The position numbers and the translations under genes were made by a program. Source: an uncultured Burkholderiales bacterium (GTDB lineage: Bacteria > Pseudomonadota > Gammaproteobacteria > Burkholderiales > Burkholderiaceae_C). Taken from it: 64,000 nucleotides of DNA. The stretch covers positions 1-64,000 of the forward strand of contig CAIZSE010000007.1 in the NCBI GenBank assembly GCA_903935585.1, in the 5' to 3' direction. This document shows positions 53,032 through 61,645 of this stretch, one piece after another (positions within the stretch are counted from its first letter, which is position 1; every line of letters begins with the position of its first letter). Under the pieces are notes generated by a model, which was not told where the DNA came from, ran no database searches, and worked only from the letters and a program-made list of their open reading frames with translations.

Positions 53032-53460
53032 TCAGGCCAGTTGGTAGCCCCAGGCACCTTGGCGCTTGGCAAGCTGGCCCATGCGGTTGTACAAATCGAC
53101 GGTGGGGGCCGAATCGCCCTGCAAAGCCTGCAAAGCCCCTTTGACAGCCTGCAACTGACGCTGCAACAACTGAATGTTGCGCAAGTGGTCTTGCTTGCTT
53201 TGCTGCAAGCTGTCTTGCATCTGCTGCCACAAAACCGGCACGGGGCTTTGAGATGAAGCCCATTGGGCTGTCTCAGCCAAGGCTTCCAACAACAAGGTTT
53301 TTTCTGCCTGCATCGCCTCAAAAGCCGCCAAATCGCGTGTCTTGAGTGCTTCAAACTCCAAGCTCAATATCTCCGCCAAGCGCAACGCAGACTCAGGCGC
53401 AGCCAACAAAGCAGCCTCCGGGTCCGGGGCTTCGGTGTTGAATGTTGTGAGCTCGTTCAT
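53032..53460 (-). CDS. flgN: Flagellar protein FlgN (hook-filament junction chaperone)
   Basis: A 142-residue, highly helical protein. It has the FlgN layout (EALKTRDLAAFEAMQAEKTLLLEALA in part, then the C-terminal GALQALQG and MGQLAKRQG) and directly follows flgM. FlgN escorts FlgK and FlgL to the export gate. It shares flgM's sigma-28 promoter. Confidence 0.85.
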   Translation of the reverse strand: MNELTTFNTEAPDPEAALLAAPESALRLAEILSLEFEALKTRDLAAFEAMQAEKTLLLEALAETAQWASSQSPVPVLWQQMQDSLQQSKQDHLRNIQLLQRQLQAVKGALQALQGDSAPTVDLYNRMGQLAKRQGAWGYQLA

Positions 53461-53467
53461 GCCTTGG

Positions 53468-53770
53468 TCAGCCTTTGATCATTTTTTCGATCGCCACAAA
53501 GCTCTCGGCGATGCGTCGGGGATCCATGGAGTATTGACCCTGCTGAATGGCCGTCTTGATGGCGTCTACCTTGGCACGGTCAAACTCAGGCTCTTGCATG
53601 GCCTGCCGGGCCACACTGCTCAAGCGCAGTTCGTCCGTGGGAGGCGCAGCAACTTGCCCTGCCGCCTCGGAGGGTGGGGCAGAAACGCGCGGTTCACCCT
53701 TGGCCACCGTCTGCCGGTTGCCGGATTCTATTTGGGCCTTGCGGCCAAAATGAGAGATGGGATCTGTCAT
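53468..53770 (-). CDS. flgM: Anti-sigma-28 factor FlgM
   Basis: A 100-residue protein that binds FliA until it is exported through the finished hook. The N-terminal half is disordered (Gly, Pro, Ala, Glu rich), and the C-terminal half has the sigma-binding helices (LSSVARQAMQ and VDAIKTAIQQGQYSMDPRRIAESFVAIEKMI, the latter only in part). A FliA promoter lies 55 bases upstream, giving negative feedback on FliA-dependent genes. Confidence 0.92.
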   Translation of the reverse strand: MTDPISHFGRKAQIESGNRQTVAKGEPRVSAPPSEAAGQVAAPPTDELRLSSVARQAMQEPEFDRAKVDAIKTAIQQGQYSMDPRRIAESFVAIEKMIKG

Positions 53771-53824
53771 GTTGGTTCTCTTTTCTGGTCTCTGGACATG
53801 GAGCTAAGACCTCGCTCGAAGAAT

Positions 53825-53851
53825 GAATCGACACGAGATTCTAGAACTTGA
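53825..53851 (-). promoter_or_regulatory. Sigma-28 (FliA) promoter of flgM-flgN
   Basis: On the minus strand TCAAGTTC-N11-GTCGATTC matches the FliA consensus at 11 of 16 positions with exact spacing. The predicted start is about 47 bases before the flgM ATG. Confidence 0.75.
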
Positions 53852-53918
53852 GCCGAAGATTGTCATTTTTCCATTTTCCACCATGCAAAAAAATCAGGGA
53901 AAAGGCCGCTGCAAGCCG

Positions 53919-54716
53919 TCACAAACCGACCACCTGATTGGGCCCTTGCACTCGGCCACTCAGCTCACGGCCGGAATCGCGGTTTTTGAGCTTGATATGC
54001 TCACCAAAACGCCCATCCTGCATGGCCTCCACCCGGGCGGAGATCTGAAAACCCTGGGTCTGCCCCACTGACAAAAGAACCACCTGGCCCCTTTTGACCA
54101 GCACGGCGGGTCGAATGTCATGACTGCGCAAAGGCACACCGGGCCGCACATCGCGAACCACTTCGGCGTAAATCACTTCTGAAGCCAGTTCCAGCACATT
54201 CACCGGCATACCCAGAGTATCGACCTGAACACGCTCAACATGAGTCTCATTGAGTGTCATGCCCCGCTGCAAAGGCATGCTGGCCACCAATACCCACCGT
54301 TTTGGCGGCTCTTGGGGCTTGTCCAATTTGGGTTGTGCATGGCTTACAGGGGCTTTGCTGGGCAAATTCACACGAACATATTGCTGCCAAACAGGCTGGC
54401 TGCAACGCACCCGAACCGTTTCGGGGCTGGGAAAAGGCTGGTCCATGACCAAGGCTTTTTCGCAGCTGCGCACCTTCACACGGGCGTCCAGGGGGGCCAG
54501 CGTGACCTGATCGGCAGGCACTTTGGCGGATTGGGCAACCCAGTTCTTCACGGCAGCCTGAAGCACATCTCCTGGCAAAGCAGCCGTGGTGCCGGGTTTG
54601 GCATTGCCTGCGGCAAAAGATGCAGCACTGCACAGCCACAGCGCCAACCCGAGCATGAGCCCACGGGCGATCAGTTGATCCAAAAATCGGCACAGCATTT
54701 GCGGGGCATGTTTCAT
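53919..54716 (-). CDS. flgA: Flagellar P-ring assembly chaperone FlgA
   Basis: A 265-residue periplasmic protein that helps FlgI assemble the P ring. The N-terminal signal peptide (about 16-37, LIARGLMLGLALWLCSAASFAA) is followed by a SAF-type domain and the C-terminal RPGVPLRSHDIRPAVLVKRGQVV, GQTQGFQISARVEAMQDGR and REL-SGRV motifs of FlgA. The ATG at 54716 is chosen; the open frame runs further upstream through non-coding sequence. A sigma-54 site lies 44 bases upstream. Confidence 0.92.
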   Translation of the reverse strand: MKHAPQMLCRFLDQLIARGLMLGLALWLCSAASFAAGNAKPGTTAALPGDVLQAAVKNWVAQSAKVPADQVTLAPLDARVKVRSCEKALVMDQPFPSPETVRVRCSQPVWQQYVRVNLPSKAPVSHAQPKLDKPQEPPKRWVLVASMPLQRGMTLNETHVERVQVDTLGMPVNVLELASEVIYAEVVRDVRPGVPLRSHDIRPAVLVKRGQVVLLSVGQTQGFQISARVEAMQDGRFGEHIKLKNRDSGRELSGRVQGPNQVVGL

Positions 54717-54759
54717 AGGTGTAGAAGTTTTGACAGTCGGGGTGACTTTCAAGGTGTTA

Positions 54760-54776
54760 AGCAATAACAGGACCAA
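54760..54776 (-). promoter_or_regulatory. Sigma-54 promoter of flgA
   Basis: On the minus strand TTGGTCCTGTTATTGCT has GG and GC exactly 10 bases apart and the TTGCT -12 block. The TGGCAC of the -24 box is weaker (TGGTCC). The start would be about 33 bases before the flgA ATG. Confidence 0.65.
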
Positions 54777-54895
54777 CCCCGACAAGCCCTCTGTGGCCAG
54801 GCTTTGGGCTTGAACATCCGCAAACAGACCCGCCGGGTCAGGCAACTTCACCACAGGCCCTTTAGCCTAGAAAAACAAGCCTGACCGGCAAACCC

Positions 54896-54953
54896 TTGCC
54901 GCCTACGACGGGAAATTGCCGCTTGGCTGCTGGCAGGCAGGCCATTGCCGCTT
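54896..54953 (+). promoter_or_regulatory. Three TTGCCGCYT direct repeats upstream of the flgB sigma-54 promoter
   Basis: TTGCCGCCT at 54896, TTGCCGCTT at 54916 and TTGCCGCTT at 54945, spaced 20 and 29 bases. They lie between the two divergent sigma-54 sites, where an enhancer-binding activator should bind. They are candidates for the FleQ-like protein encoded nearby. The same motif is not seen in the flhA-fliK gap, so this is uncertain. Confidence 0.4.
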
Positions 54954-54983
54954 CACAGACCCCACAAAAGGTGACAGAAAAAG

Positions 54984-55000
54984 TTGGCACAGCTTTTGCT
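54984..55000 (+). promoter_or_regulatory. Sigma-54 promoter of the flgB operon
   Basis: TTGGCACAGCTTTTGCT is an almost perfect RpoN -24/-12 site (TGGCAC-N5-TTGC) with GG and GC 10 bases apart. It lies 95 bases before the flgB ATG and should drive flgBCDEFGHIJK. Confidence 0.9.
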
Positions 55001-55093
55001 GCACTCGACACGAGGCCTCTCAACTTGAGTGGCCAACGTCAAAAGACCGACGAACCTTGAACATCGAACCCACACAGTAGCCCAGGAGTCCAG

Positions 55094-55483
55094 ATGAATT
55101 TGTTAACCCAAGCACTTGGCGTGCACGAACAAGCTTTGCAAGTCAAAAGCCGACGCCTGGAAGTGTTGGCGCAAAACATCGCCAACGCCGACACCCCTAA
55201 CTACAAAGCACGCGATATCGATTTCAAGGCCGTCTTGGGCGCCGCACAACAGCAAGAAACCGCCATGACCAGCACCAGCGCCGGGCACTTTGCAGCCGGC
55301 CAGGAACTCAGCCCGGACGGCATGCGCTACCGCACCCCTTTCAACACCTCGTTCGACGGCAACACCGTAGAGATGAGCGTCGAACAAGCCAACTACGGTA
55401 AAGCTGCAGCAGATTACCAAGCCACCTTGAACTTTTTAGAAAACCGGGTCAGCAGCGTGCGCAAAGCCCTGCGAGGAGATTGA
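55094..55483 (+). CDS. flgB: Flagellar basal-body rod protein FlgB
   Basis: A 129-residue proximal rod subunit. LARxNIANADTPNYKARDIDF-type residues are present as VLAQNIANADTPNYKARDID in the N-terminal rod motif. The C-terminal helix (about 100-125, AADYQATLNFLENRV) mirrors the N-terminal one, as in all rod proteins. CAGGAG precedes the ATG. First gene of the sigma-54-driven flg operon, with flgC starting two bases after its stop. Confidence 0.96.
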   Translation: MNLLTQALGVHEQALQVKSRRLEVLAQNIANADTPNYKARDIDFKAVLGAAQQQETAMTSTSAGHFAAGQELSPDGMRYRTPFNTSFDGNTVEMSVEQANYGKAAADYQATLNFLENRVSSVRKALRGD

Positions 55484-55485
55484 AC

Positions 55486-55911
55486 ATGAGCATGGACAAT
55501 ATTTTCGGCATTGCCGGCAGCGCGCTGAATGCGCAACTGACCCGCATGAACGCCACCGCCTCCAACCTGGCCAACGCCGGCACGGTAGCCAAAACAGAAA
55601 CTGAGGCATTCCGCGCCAAACGTCCCATCTTCAAGGCCCTGATCGATGAGCAAATGACCAACGCCGGTTCACCTTATGTGGGCGGCGTGAAGATCGACCG
55701 CATGTCGGACGACGGAGCCACACCTGTTCGCGTGTCAGACCCCAACAACCCGCTGGCAGACGAGCAAGGCTACGTCTACAAGGCCAACATCAGTGAAGTC
55801 ACCGAAATGGTGGAAATGATGGCGGCGGCACGCTCTTACCAAAACAACGTGGAAGTGATCAACACGGCGCGTCAACTGATGATGCGCACGTTGGACATCA
55901 CCAAGGCCTGA
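55486..55911 (+). CDS. flgC: Flagellar basal-body rod protein FlgC
   Basis: A 141-residue proximal rod subunit. The N-terminus IFGIAGSALNAQLTRMNATASNLANAGT (in part) and the C-terminal EVTEMVEMMAAARSYQNNVE are FlgC signatures. The start ATG is chosen because AGGAG lies seven bases upstream, inside the flgB stop region. A TTG two codons earlier is in frame but less well placed. Confidence 0.95.
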   Translation: MSMDNIFGIAGSALNAQLTRMNATASNLANAGTVAKTETEAFRAKRPIFKALIDEQMTNAGSPYVGGVKIDRMSDDGATPVRVSDPNNPLADEQGYVYKANISEVTEMVEMMAAARSYQNNVEVINTARQLMMRTLDITKA

Positions 55912-55925
55912 TCCGAAAGCACCCT

Positions 55926-56618
55926 ATGGCAACCGACACCATCAGCTCCTCCAGCCTGCTCAAAAACGTCACACGCTACGAAGACGTGAAAGACCAGGCC
56001 AAATCAAAAATCAGCGAAGAAATGGGCAAGCAGGACTTCCTGACCCTGTTTACCGCCCAACTGCAAAACCAGAACCCGCTGGAGCCCGTCAAGAACGAAG
56101 CCTTTGTGGCCCAACTGGCGCAGTTCTCGCAACTCGAAGCGCTGACCAACATGCAAACATCGTTGGACACTTTTGTGACCTCCATGTCGGGTGAGCGCAT
56201 GCTCAACAGTGCTTCACTGATCGGCAAAAAAGTGGCTGTCAGCGACTCACTGACACAGTTGACCAAGGGCGGCACCATCGACGCCAGCATCGACCTGCCC
56301 GAGGGTGCTGCAGGCATCAAGATCAGTGTCACCGATGCCCGGGGCAACCTGGTTCAGGAACTGATCGCCGGCCCTCAAGTGCCTGGCAACACCCCCATCC
56401 AATGGGACGGTAAAGACGCCATGGGCAACCCTGCCCCAACCGGTTTGTACCGCCTGACCGCCGATGCCGTCATCAACGGCGGCACCGCCAAAGTCGCGGT
56501 CAATGCCCTTTCCACGGTTCGGTCCATCGTGACCAATCCGTCTGACGGCAGTGTCAGCGTTGAAGTCGATGGCGGCAAGGTCGTCTTGCTCACCGATGTC
56601 AAGCGCGTGGGCCTGTAA
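55926..56618 (+). CDS. flgD: Flagellar hook capping protein FlgD
   Basis: A 230-residue scaffold that caps the growing hook. The N-terminus has the diagnostic MGKQDFLTLFTAQLQNQNPLEP (shortened here) and FVAQLAQFSQLEALTNMQ. The C-terminal half is the FlgD Tudor/FnIII-like domain (PIQWDGKDAMGNPAPTGLYR). It is exported and later lost. It lies 14 bases after flgC and precedes flgE. Confidence 0.95.
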   Translation: MATDTISSSSLLKNVTRYEDVKDQAKSKISEEMGKQDFLTLFTAQLQNQNPLEPVKNEAFVAQLAQFSQLEALTNMQTSLDTFVTSMSGERMLNSASLIGKKVAVSDSLTQLTKGGTIDASIDLPEGAAGIKISVTDARGNLVQELIAGPQVPGNTPIQWDGKDAMGNPAPTGLYRLTADAVINGGTAKVAVNALSTVRSIVTNPSDGSVSVEVDGGKVVLLTDVKRVGL

Positions 56619-56684
56619 GCCAACGCCAATCTCCCATTCCCTGATTAGACCCAACACCCTTACGCATCACAGGAGCCCTCCAGC

Positions 56685-59294
56685 ATGTCGTTCTATACCT
56701 CGCTCACCGGACTGAACTCTGCCACCGCACAGTTGGCCGTCACATCCAACAACATCGCCAACGTGGGTACATCGGGCTTCAAGCGCTCGCGTGCCGACTT
56801 TGGTGACATCTTCTCGACATCACCCTTGCAAAAATCTTCCAGCAACATCGGTCAGGGCGTCTCGCTCAAACAGGTGAGCCAGGAATTCAGCCAGGGCAAC
56901 ATCTCCACATCGGGCAACTCGCTCGACCTGGCGATCACCGGCGACGGCTTTTTCCCGCTGAAATCAGCCGATGGCCTGCAAGAGGTTTACACCCGCAACG
57001 GCTCCTTCACGCTGAACGACCAGAACAACGTGGTCAACTCCACAGGGCAACGACTGCAAGCCGCCTCGGTCGACTCGTCCGGCAAGGCCGACTTGACCAA
57101 CCTCGCCGCCTTGACGATTCCACCCAAGACCTCGGGCGAAGCGGTTGAGACCACCCAAATCCAGCTGGGCCTGAACTTGCCCGCCGACTCCTCGGTGATC
57201 ACAGCCGACTTTGACCGGACCAACGCCAGCACCTACAACAAAAGCACCGCACTGACGGTGTATGACAGTGGTGGTAACGGCTACCTGGCCACGGTCTATT
57301 ACGTCAAGACACAAAACGCCAGCCAGGACAGCCCTTACTCCAAATGGCAAACTTACTTTTTTGTGGGCGACAGCCAGGTCAAACCGGCCTTGCAACAAGC
57401 CACCGACAACTTGAGCAGCGCGCTTTACGTCAACAAATACGGTGACGTTTTGCCCAAAAGTGACACAAGCGTTGTGCCCAGTTCGGGCACGACCGAGATG
57501 TACACACTGGACCAACTGACCGACACACGTTTTTCCACACCGTCGGCAGCCGTGGGCGCTTCGCTCTTGGGCACTTATTACGTCAACCCTTCGCTCAGGG
57601 GCTTTACACCCAACACGACCGAGTTGAAGTTCAGCATCAAGGTCGACGGCTCCACCATGCCGCAAAACGTCTCCTACACCATGACCGCCGCGGATGCCGA
57701 CCCGGAAGTCCTGTCACGCAACCTGGAGGTCAAGATCAACAACCAGTTGGGCGTGCAGAGCTCCGACCCACGCTACGGCATCTCGGTCAGCTTCGACCCG
57801 GACACCGTGCAATTCTCATTGGCTTCGGGCACAACGGGTGACCAGTCGAGCATCGAAGTCAGCGCATTTCAGCGTCAGACCTCCGCCACCACTTTGGGCG
57901 GCACCTTCGCTACCGGCGAGGTCGTTTCGGCCAGCATTGGCGGGGCGACTTACAGCTACACCGTCAAGGCCGGCAACACCCCTGCCAACGTTGCAGCAGG
58001 TCTGGCTTTGGCATTCAACACCGGCAACAATGGTGTCACGGCAGCCGCAGACAGTACTGGCGTCTTGACACTGACAGGCGCCGCCGACGGCAGCCCCTTC
58101 ACACCCACCATCACAATTGCACCCACCACAGGCGCAGGCACCGCACCGGCTTTCAGCACCGTCGCAGGCAACGCCACAGCCAATGCCGAAGCCGTCAACC
58201 TTCTGGGTTTCACCAGCGGATTGGCCTCCCTGAAAGTGGACGCATCAGCGACCGAAGCCGTGCGCGGCAAGAAAAGTGATGCCGCCACATTGCGCGGTGA
58301 GACCATGACCATCAACACCACCAAGAGTGTGGCGGTGTCATCGGGCAACCAGGACTTTTTTGCCACGGTCGATGGCATTGCCAGCACCTTCAAAGTGCCA
58401 GCGGGTTCGTACACCATGGAAAAGTTGGCTGAAACCATCCAAGGGAAAATCAACGAGATCATAGACACGGAATCCGGCCGAAAAGTGACGGGCGTCACCG
58501 TGGGCTTTGACACCAAAACCAAACAACTGACCTTCACGACAGGCACCAACGGCGACAACGCGTCCATCCAGGTTTCTGGCTCGGCGGACTGGGGACTGTC
58601 CAACACCGAAATGCAATTTGGCGCCACCACCGACTGGGTCAAGCTGTCGCATTACACCGAAAACGGCGCATTGCAATACGTCAAAAACGGTGGCCAAACA
58701 GAAGATGCTTCAGAACTGTCGACCAAAACAGAATGGTGGCCCGTTTATCTGGACCGCGGCGAGCTGAGCTTCGACCTGACCGGCAAACCCGTTTCTCCAC
58801 TGACCGCCATGCCCTTTGAGACCGCCTTCCTGGAAGGCGGCAAAGGGGCCTTGACCATGAAGATCGACTTTACCCAATCAACCCAGTATTCCAGCGCATT
58901 TGCCGTGTTGTCGCAGTCGCAAGACGGCGCACCCGAAGGTGAATTGATGGGCCTGAACATTGGTGTGGACGGTCTGGTCAATGCCACTTACTCCAACGGT
59001 TCGCAAAACTCGTTGGGCAAGATTGTTTTGGCCAACTTCTCCAGCCCGTCCGGTTTGCGCCAAGTGGGTGACGCCAGTTACCTGGCATCGGCCACTTCGG
59101 GCACAGCCAAGATCGGTGAAGCCGGTTCTGCCGGATTCGGCTCGATCCGCGCCGGCGCCACAGAGCGTGCCAACGTGGACTTGACACAAGAATTAGTCGA
59201 CCTGATCACCGCTCAACGGAACTTCCAGGCCAACGCCAAAGCCATTGAGACCAGCAGCACGATGACCTCCGCGATCATCAACATCCGTGCTTGA
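56685..59294 (+). CDS. flgE: Flagellar hook protein FlgE, unusually large
   Basis: An 869-residue hook subunit, about twice the usual 400-470 residues. The N-terminal rod-type helix (MSFYTSLTGLNSATAQLAVT) and NIANVGTSGFK are normal, as are the C-terminal LTQELVDLITAQRNFQANAK and the first domain (about 1-170). Between about 170 and 700 lies a large insertion of beta-rich, Thr/Ala/Gly-rich modules, partly repetitive in style. The extra domains should be exposed on the hook surface. Large FlgE forms are also known from Campylobacter and Helicobacter. AGGAG precedes the ATG. Confidence 0.93.
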   Translation: MSFYTSLTGLNSATAQLAVTSNNIANVGTSGFKRSRADFGDIFSTSPLQKSSSNIGQGVSLKQVSQEFSQGNISTSGNSLDLAITGDGFFPLKSADGLQEVYTRNGSFTLNDQNNVVNSTGQRLQAASVDSSGKADLTNLAALTIPPKTSGEAVETTQIQLGLNLPADSSVITADFDRTNASTYNKSTALTVYDSGGNGYLATVYYVKTQNASQDSPYSKWQTYFFVGDSQVKPALQQATDNLSSALYVNKYGDVLPKSDTSVVPSSGTTEMYTLDQLTDTRFSTPSAAVGASLLGTYYVNPSLRGFTPNTTELKFSIKVDGSTMPQNVSYTMTAADADPEVLSRNLEVKINNQLGVQSSDPRYGISVSFDPDTVQFSLASGTTGDQSSIEVSAFQRQTSATTLGGTFATGEVVSASIGGATYSYTVKAGNTPANVAAGLALAFNTGNNGVTAAADSTGVLTLTGAADGSPFTPTITIAPTTGAGTAPAFSTVAGNATANAEAVNLLGFTSGLASLKVDASATEAVRGKKSDAATLRGETMTINTTKSVAVSSGNQDFFATVDGIASTFKVPAGSYTMEKLAETIQGKINEIIDTESGRKVTGVTVGFDTKTKQLTFTTGTNGDNASIQVSGSADWGLSNTEMQFGATTDWVKLSHYTENGALQYVKNGGQTEDASELSTKTEWWPVYLDRGELSFDLTGKPVSPLTAMPFETAFLEGGKGALTMKIDFTQSTQYSSAFAVLSQSQDGAPEGELMGLNIGVDGLVNATYSNGSQNSLGKIVLANFSSPSGLRQVGDASYLASATSGTAKIGEAGSAGFGSIRAGATERANVDLTQELVDLITAQRNFQANAKAIETSSTMTSAIINIRA

Positions 59295-59329
59295 TGGCTT
59301 GAACTGCTGAACCGACTGAAAGCCTCGCC

Positions 59330-60091
59330 ATGGACCGCCTCATCTTCACCTCCAACGCCACCATCAAGGAAATGGCCACAGCACGCCAGGTGCTGGTCAA
59401 TGATCTGGCCAACCTGTCGACGGTGGGTTTCAAAAGCAGCTACGACGTGGCCCTCAAATCGGTCAAAGTGGAGGGTGCAGGCTTTGACTCACGCTTTCAG
59501 GCGCAGGCCATATCCCGCGATTCGATCCGCATGACGCCAGCCTCCATCATGGCCACGGGTCGTCCCATGGACGTTGCCCTGGCCGACAAAGCGGTGCTGG
59601 CGGTACAGGCCTCCAACGGCGACATGGCGTTCACTCGCCGTGGCGACCTGAAAGTCAACCCGCAAGGACAACTCGAAAATGGCTCGGGCCATCTGGTGCT
59701 GGGCGGTGGCGGCCCCATCACCATCCCCCCAGGCATGATGGTCAGCATCAACCCCGATGGCACGATTTACGCCAGAGACCCGGCCCAAACCGGCCCTGAA
59801 CCATCGGTACTGATCGACCAATTGCGCCTGCGTGACAGCACAGATGTCCCACTTGGACGACGCATGGATGGCTTGTACCAGGTCGAGGGCAAGGCCCCCG
59901 GCACCGACATTGCCGTCGGCACCACGCCCCTCAAATTGATCCCCCAGGCGCTAGAGGGCAGCAACGTCAACGCCATCGAAGCCATGACCCGACTGATTGA
60001 CCATTCGCGCAGCTTCGAAACCCAAATTCGCATCATCAAGGAAACCAAAGGGCTGGACGAATCCGGCGCTTCCATGATGAAGGTCGCTTGA
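59330..60091 (+). CDS. flgF: Flagellar basal-body rod protein FlgF
   Basis: A 253-residue proximal rod protein. The N-terminus MDRLIFTSNATIKEMATARQ with NDLANLSTVGFKSS is typical. The C-terminal half has LEGSNVNAIEAMTRLIDHSRSFETQIR, the shared rod-hook helix (in part), ending in a short tail. It lies 35 bases after flgE and 20 bases before flgG. Confidence 0.94.
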   Translation: MDRLIFTSNATIKEMATARQVLVNDLANLSTVGFKSSYDVALKSVKVEGAGFDSRFQAQAISRDSIRMTPASIMATGRPMDVALADKAVLAVQASNGDMAFTRRGDLKVNPQGQLENGSGHLVLGGGGPITIPPGMMVSINPDGTIYARDPAQTGPEPSVLIDQLRLRDSTDVPLGRRMDGLYQVEGKAPGTDIAVGTTPLKLIPQALEGSNVNAIEAMTRLIDHSRSFETQIRIIKETKGLDESGASMMKVA

Positions 60092-60111
60092 AGAAATAAC
60101 TGGAGAACACC

Positions 60112-60897
60112 ATGGATGCATCAATGTGGATTGCCAAAACCGGCCTGGACGCGCAGCAAACGCGCATGTCGGTTATTTCCAACAACTTGGCCAACGTCAA
60201 CACCACTGCCTTCAAACGTGACCGTGCTTCGTTTGAGGACATGCTCTACCAAAACCTGCGCCAACCTGGCGCACAAGTGGGTGCCAATGCACAAGCCCCC
60301 ACCGGCCTGATGCTGGGCACCGGTGTGCGCATCGTGTCCACTGAAAAAACACACACCCAGGGCAGCTTGGTCAGTACCAAAAACGCCCTGGACCTGGCGA
60401 TTCAAGGCGAAGGCTTCTTCCAGATCACCCAGGCAGACGGCACCACGGCCTACACCCGTGATGGTGGTTTTAAATTGTCTTCTACGGGCCAATTGGTCAC
60501 GACCAACGGCGCAGCACTGCAACCCGCGATCACCATTCCCCCCAACGTGGCCAGCATCACCGTGGGCCAGGATGGCACGGTATCGGTAGAGACCGCTGCA
60601 GGCGGTGGCAGCCAGGTACTGGGGCAGATCCAGACTGCCCGTTTTTTGAACCCTGCCGGCCTGCAATCCCTGGGTCAAAACCTGATGAAAGAAACCACGG
60701 CCAGTGGTGCACCCCAAGTCGGCCAGGCCGGTGTGGCAGGCGCAGGCCAACTCATGCAAGGGGCACTGGAAGCCTCCAACGTGAACGTGGTGGAAGAAAT
60801 GGTCAACATGATCGAAACCCAACGTGCTTACGAAATCAACTCCAAAGCCATCTCGGCCGTGGACGGCATGCTGCGCTTCCTGAACAACAACATGTAA
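60112..60897 (+). CDS. flgG: Flagellar basal-body rod protein FlgG (distal rod)
   Basis: A 261-residue distal rod subunit. MWIAKTGLDAQQTRMSVISN and NLANVNTTAFKRDRA at the start, LDLAIQGEGFFQI in the middle and NVNVVEEMVNMIETQRAYEIN near the end are near-invariant FlgG motifs. Length is standard. GGAGAACACC precedes the ATG. Confidence 0.97.
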   Translation: MDASMWIAKTGLDAQQTRMSVISNNLANVNTTAFKRDRASFEDMLYQNLRQPGAQVGANAQAPTGLMLGTGVRIVSTEKTHTQGSLVSTKNALDLAIQGEGFFQITQADGTTAYTRDGGFKLSSTGQLVTTNGAALQPAITIPPNVASITVGQDGTVSVETAAGGGSQVLGQIQTARFLNPAGLQSLGQNLMKETTASGAPQVGQAGVAGAGQLMQGALEASNVNVVEEMVNMIETQRAYEINSKAISAVDGMLRFLNNNM

Positions 60898-60904
60898 GCG
60901 CCTG

Positions 60905-61621
60905 ATGAAAAAAACAACACCTTCTTTCTGCGCTTTGGGGCTTGTCATGACTTTGGGTCTGGCCGGCTGCGCTGCGCCCAATGCGCCCATGGCGCACTCC
61001 CCTCAATTTGCCCCGATTTTGCCGGTCGCCCTGGAAAAACCCCGCATGGCCACAGGCGCCATTTACAACGGGCGTCAAAGCGACAACTGGTTTGGCCGAG
61101 TCCGCACTTACACCCCTGGCGATGTCATCACTGTGCTGCTCAATGAATCGACCCAAGCAGGTCGTCAGCAAAGCAACAACCTCAAACGCGAATCCACCAA
61201 CGATGTGGTGCCCCAAGGTCTCACCAGCAAGGCATTGCGCATACCGGCCAAAATTTTTGGCAGCAAAGGCGAAGGCGCTTTTGACGGTCTGAATCTGAAC
61301 AGCGCCACGATAGAGAGCACAGGCACCGGCCAGGCCGACCAGCGTGCCACCCTCAGTGGTGCCGTGTCTGTCACCGTGGTCGAAGTTCTGAGCAACGGCA
61401 ACCTCATGGTGCGCGGCGAAAAGCAACTGGCACTGACCGAAGGGTCCGAGATCATCCAGGTCAGCGGCATCATCCGTCCTGAAGACATTTCGCCCAACAA
61501 CACCGTGCAATCACGGCGTTTGGCGAATGCACAAATCGCCTACCGCGGCACAGGCGACATGGCCAACGCCACCAAAGCCGGTTGGGGCACCAGTGCCTTG
61601 ATGAAGTTCTGGCCCTTCTGA
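60905..61621 (+). CDS. flgH: Flagellar L-ring protein FlgH
   Basis: A 238-residue outer-membrane lipoprotein. The signal peptide ends in LGLAGC, with the lipidated C22. Motifs RTYTPGDVITVLLNEST and the C-terminal SGIIRPEDISPNNTVQSRRLANAQIAY (shortened) are diagnostic. Twenty-six of these subunits form the L ring bushing. It is followed by flgI. Confidence 0.95.
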   Translation: MKKTTPSFCALGLVMTLGLAGCAAPNAPMAHSPQFAPILPVALEKPRMATGAIYNGRQSDNWFGRVRTYTPGDVITVLLNESTQAGRQQSNNLKRESTNDVVPQGLTSKALRIPAKIFGSKGEGAFDGLNLNSATIESTGTGQADQRATLSGAVSVTVVEVLSNGNLMVRGEKQLALTEGSEIIQVSGIIRPEDISPNNTVQSRRLANAQIAYRGTGDMANATKAGWGTSALMKFWPF

Positions 61622-61645
61622 CACAACCCCATGCTGGTGAACCCC

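Larger units (their letters stand above)
54717..55093. other. Divergent regulatory region between flgA and flgB
   Basis: A 377-base gap with no gene. It contains divergent sigma-54 sites for flgA (minus) and flgB (plus) and, between them, three direct copies of TTGCCGCYT. The first roughly 130 bases could be translated as an extension of flgA but lack coding character. The last 80 bases are the flgB leader. Confidence 0.75.

Noticed and set aside
60121-60990. 289-codon open frame antisense to flgG
   Set aside because: Mirror of a near-invariant FlgG sequence; no independent support.
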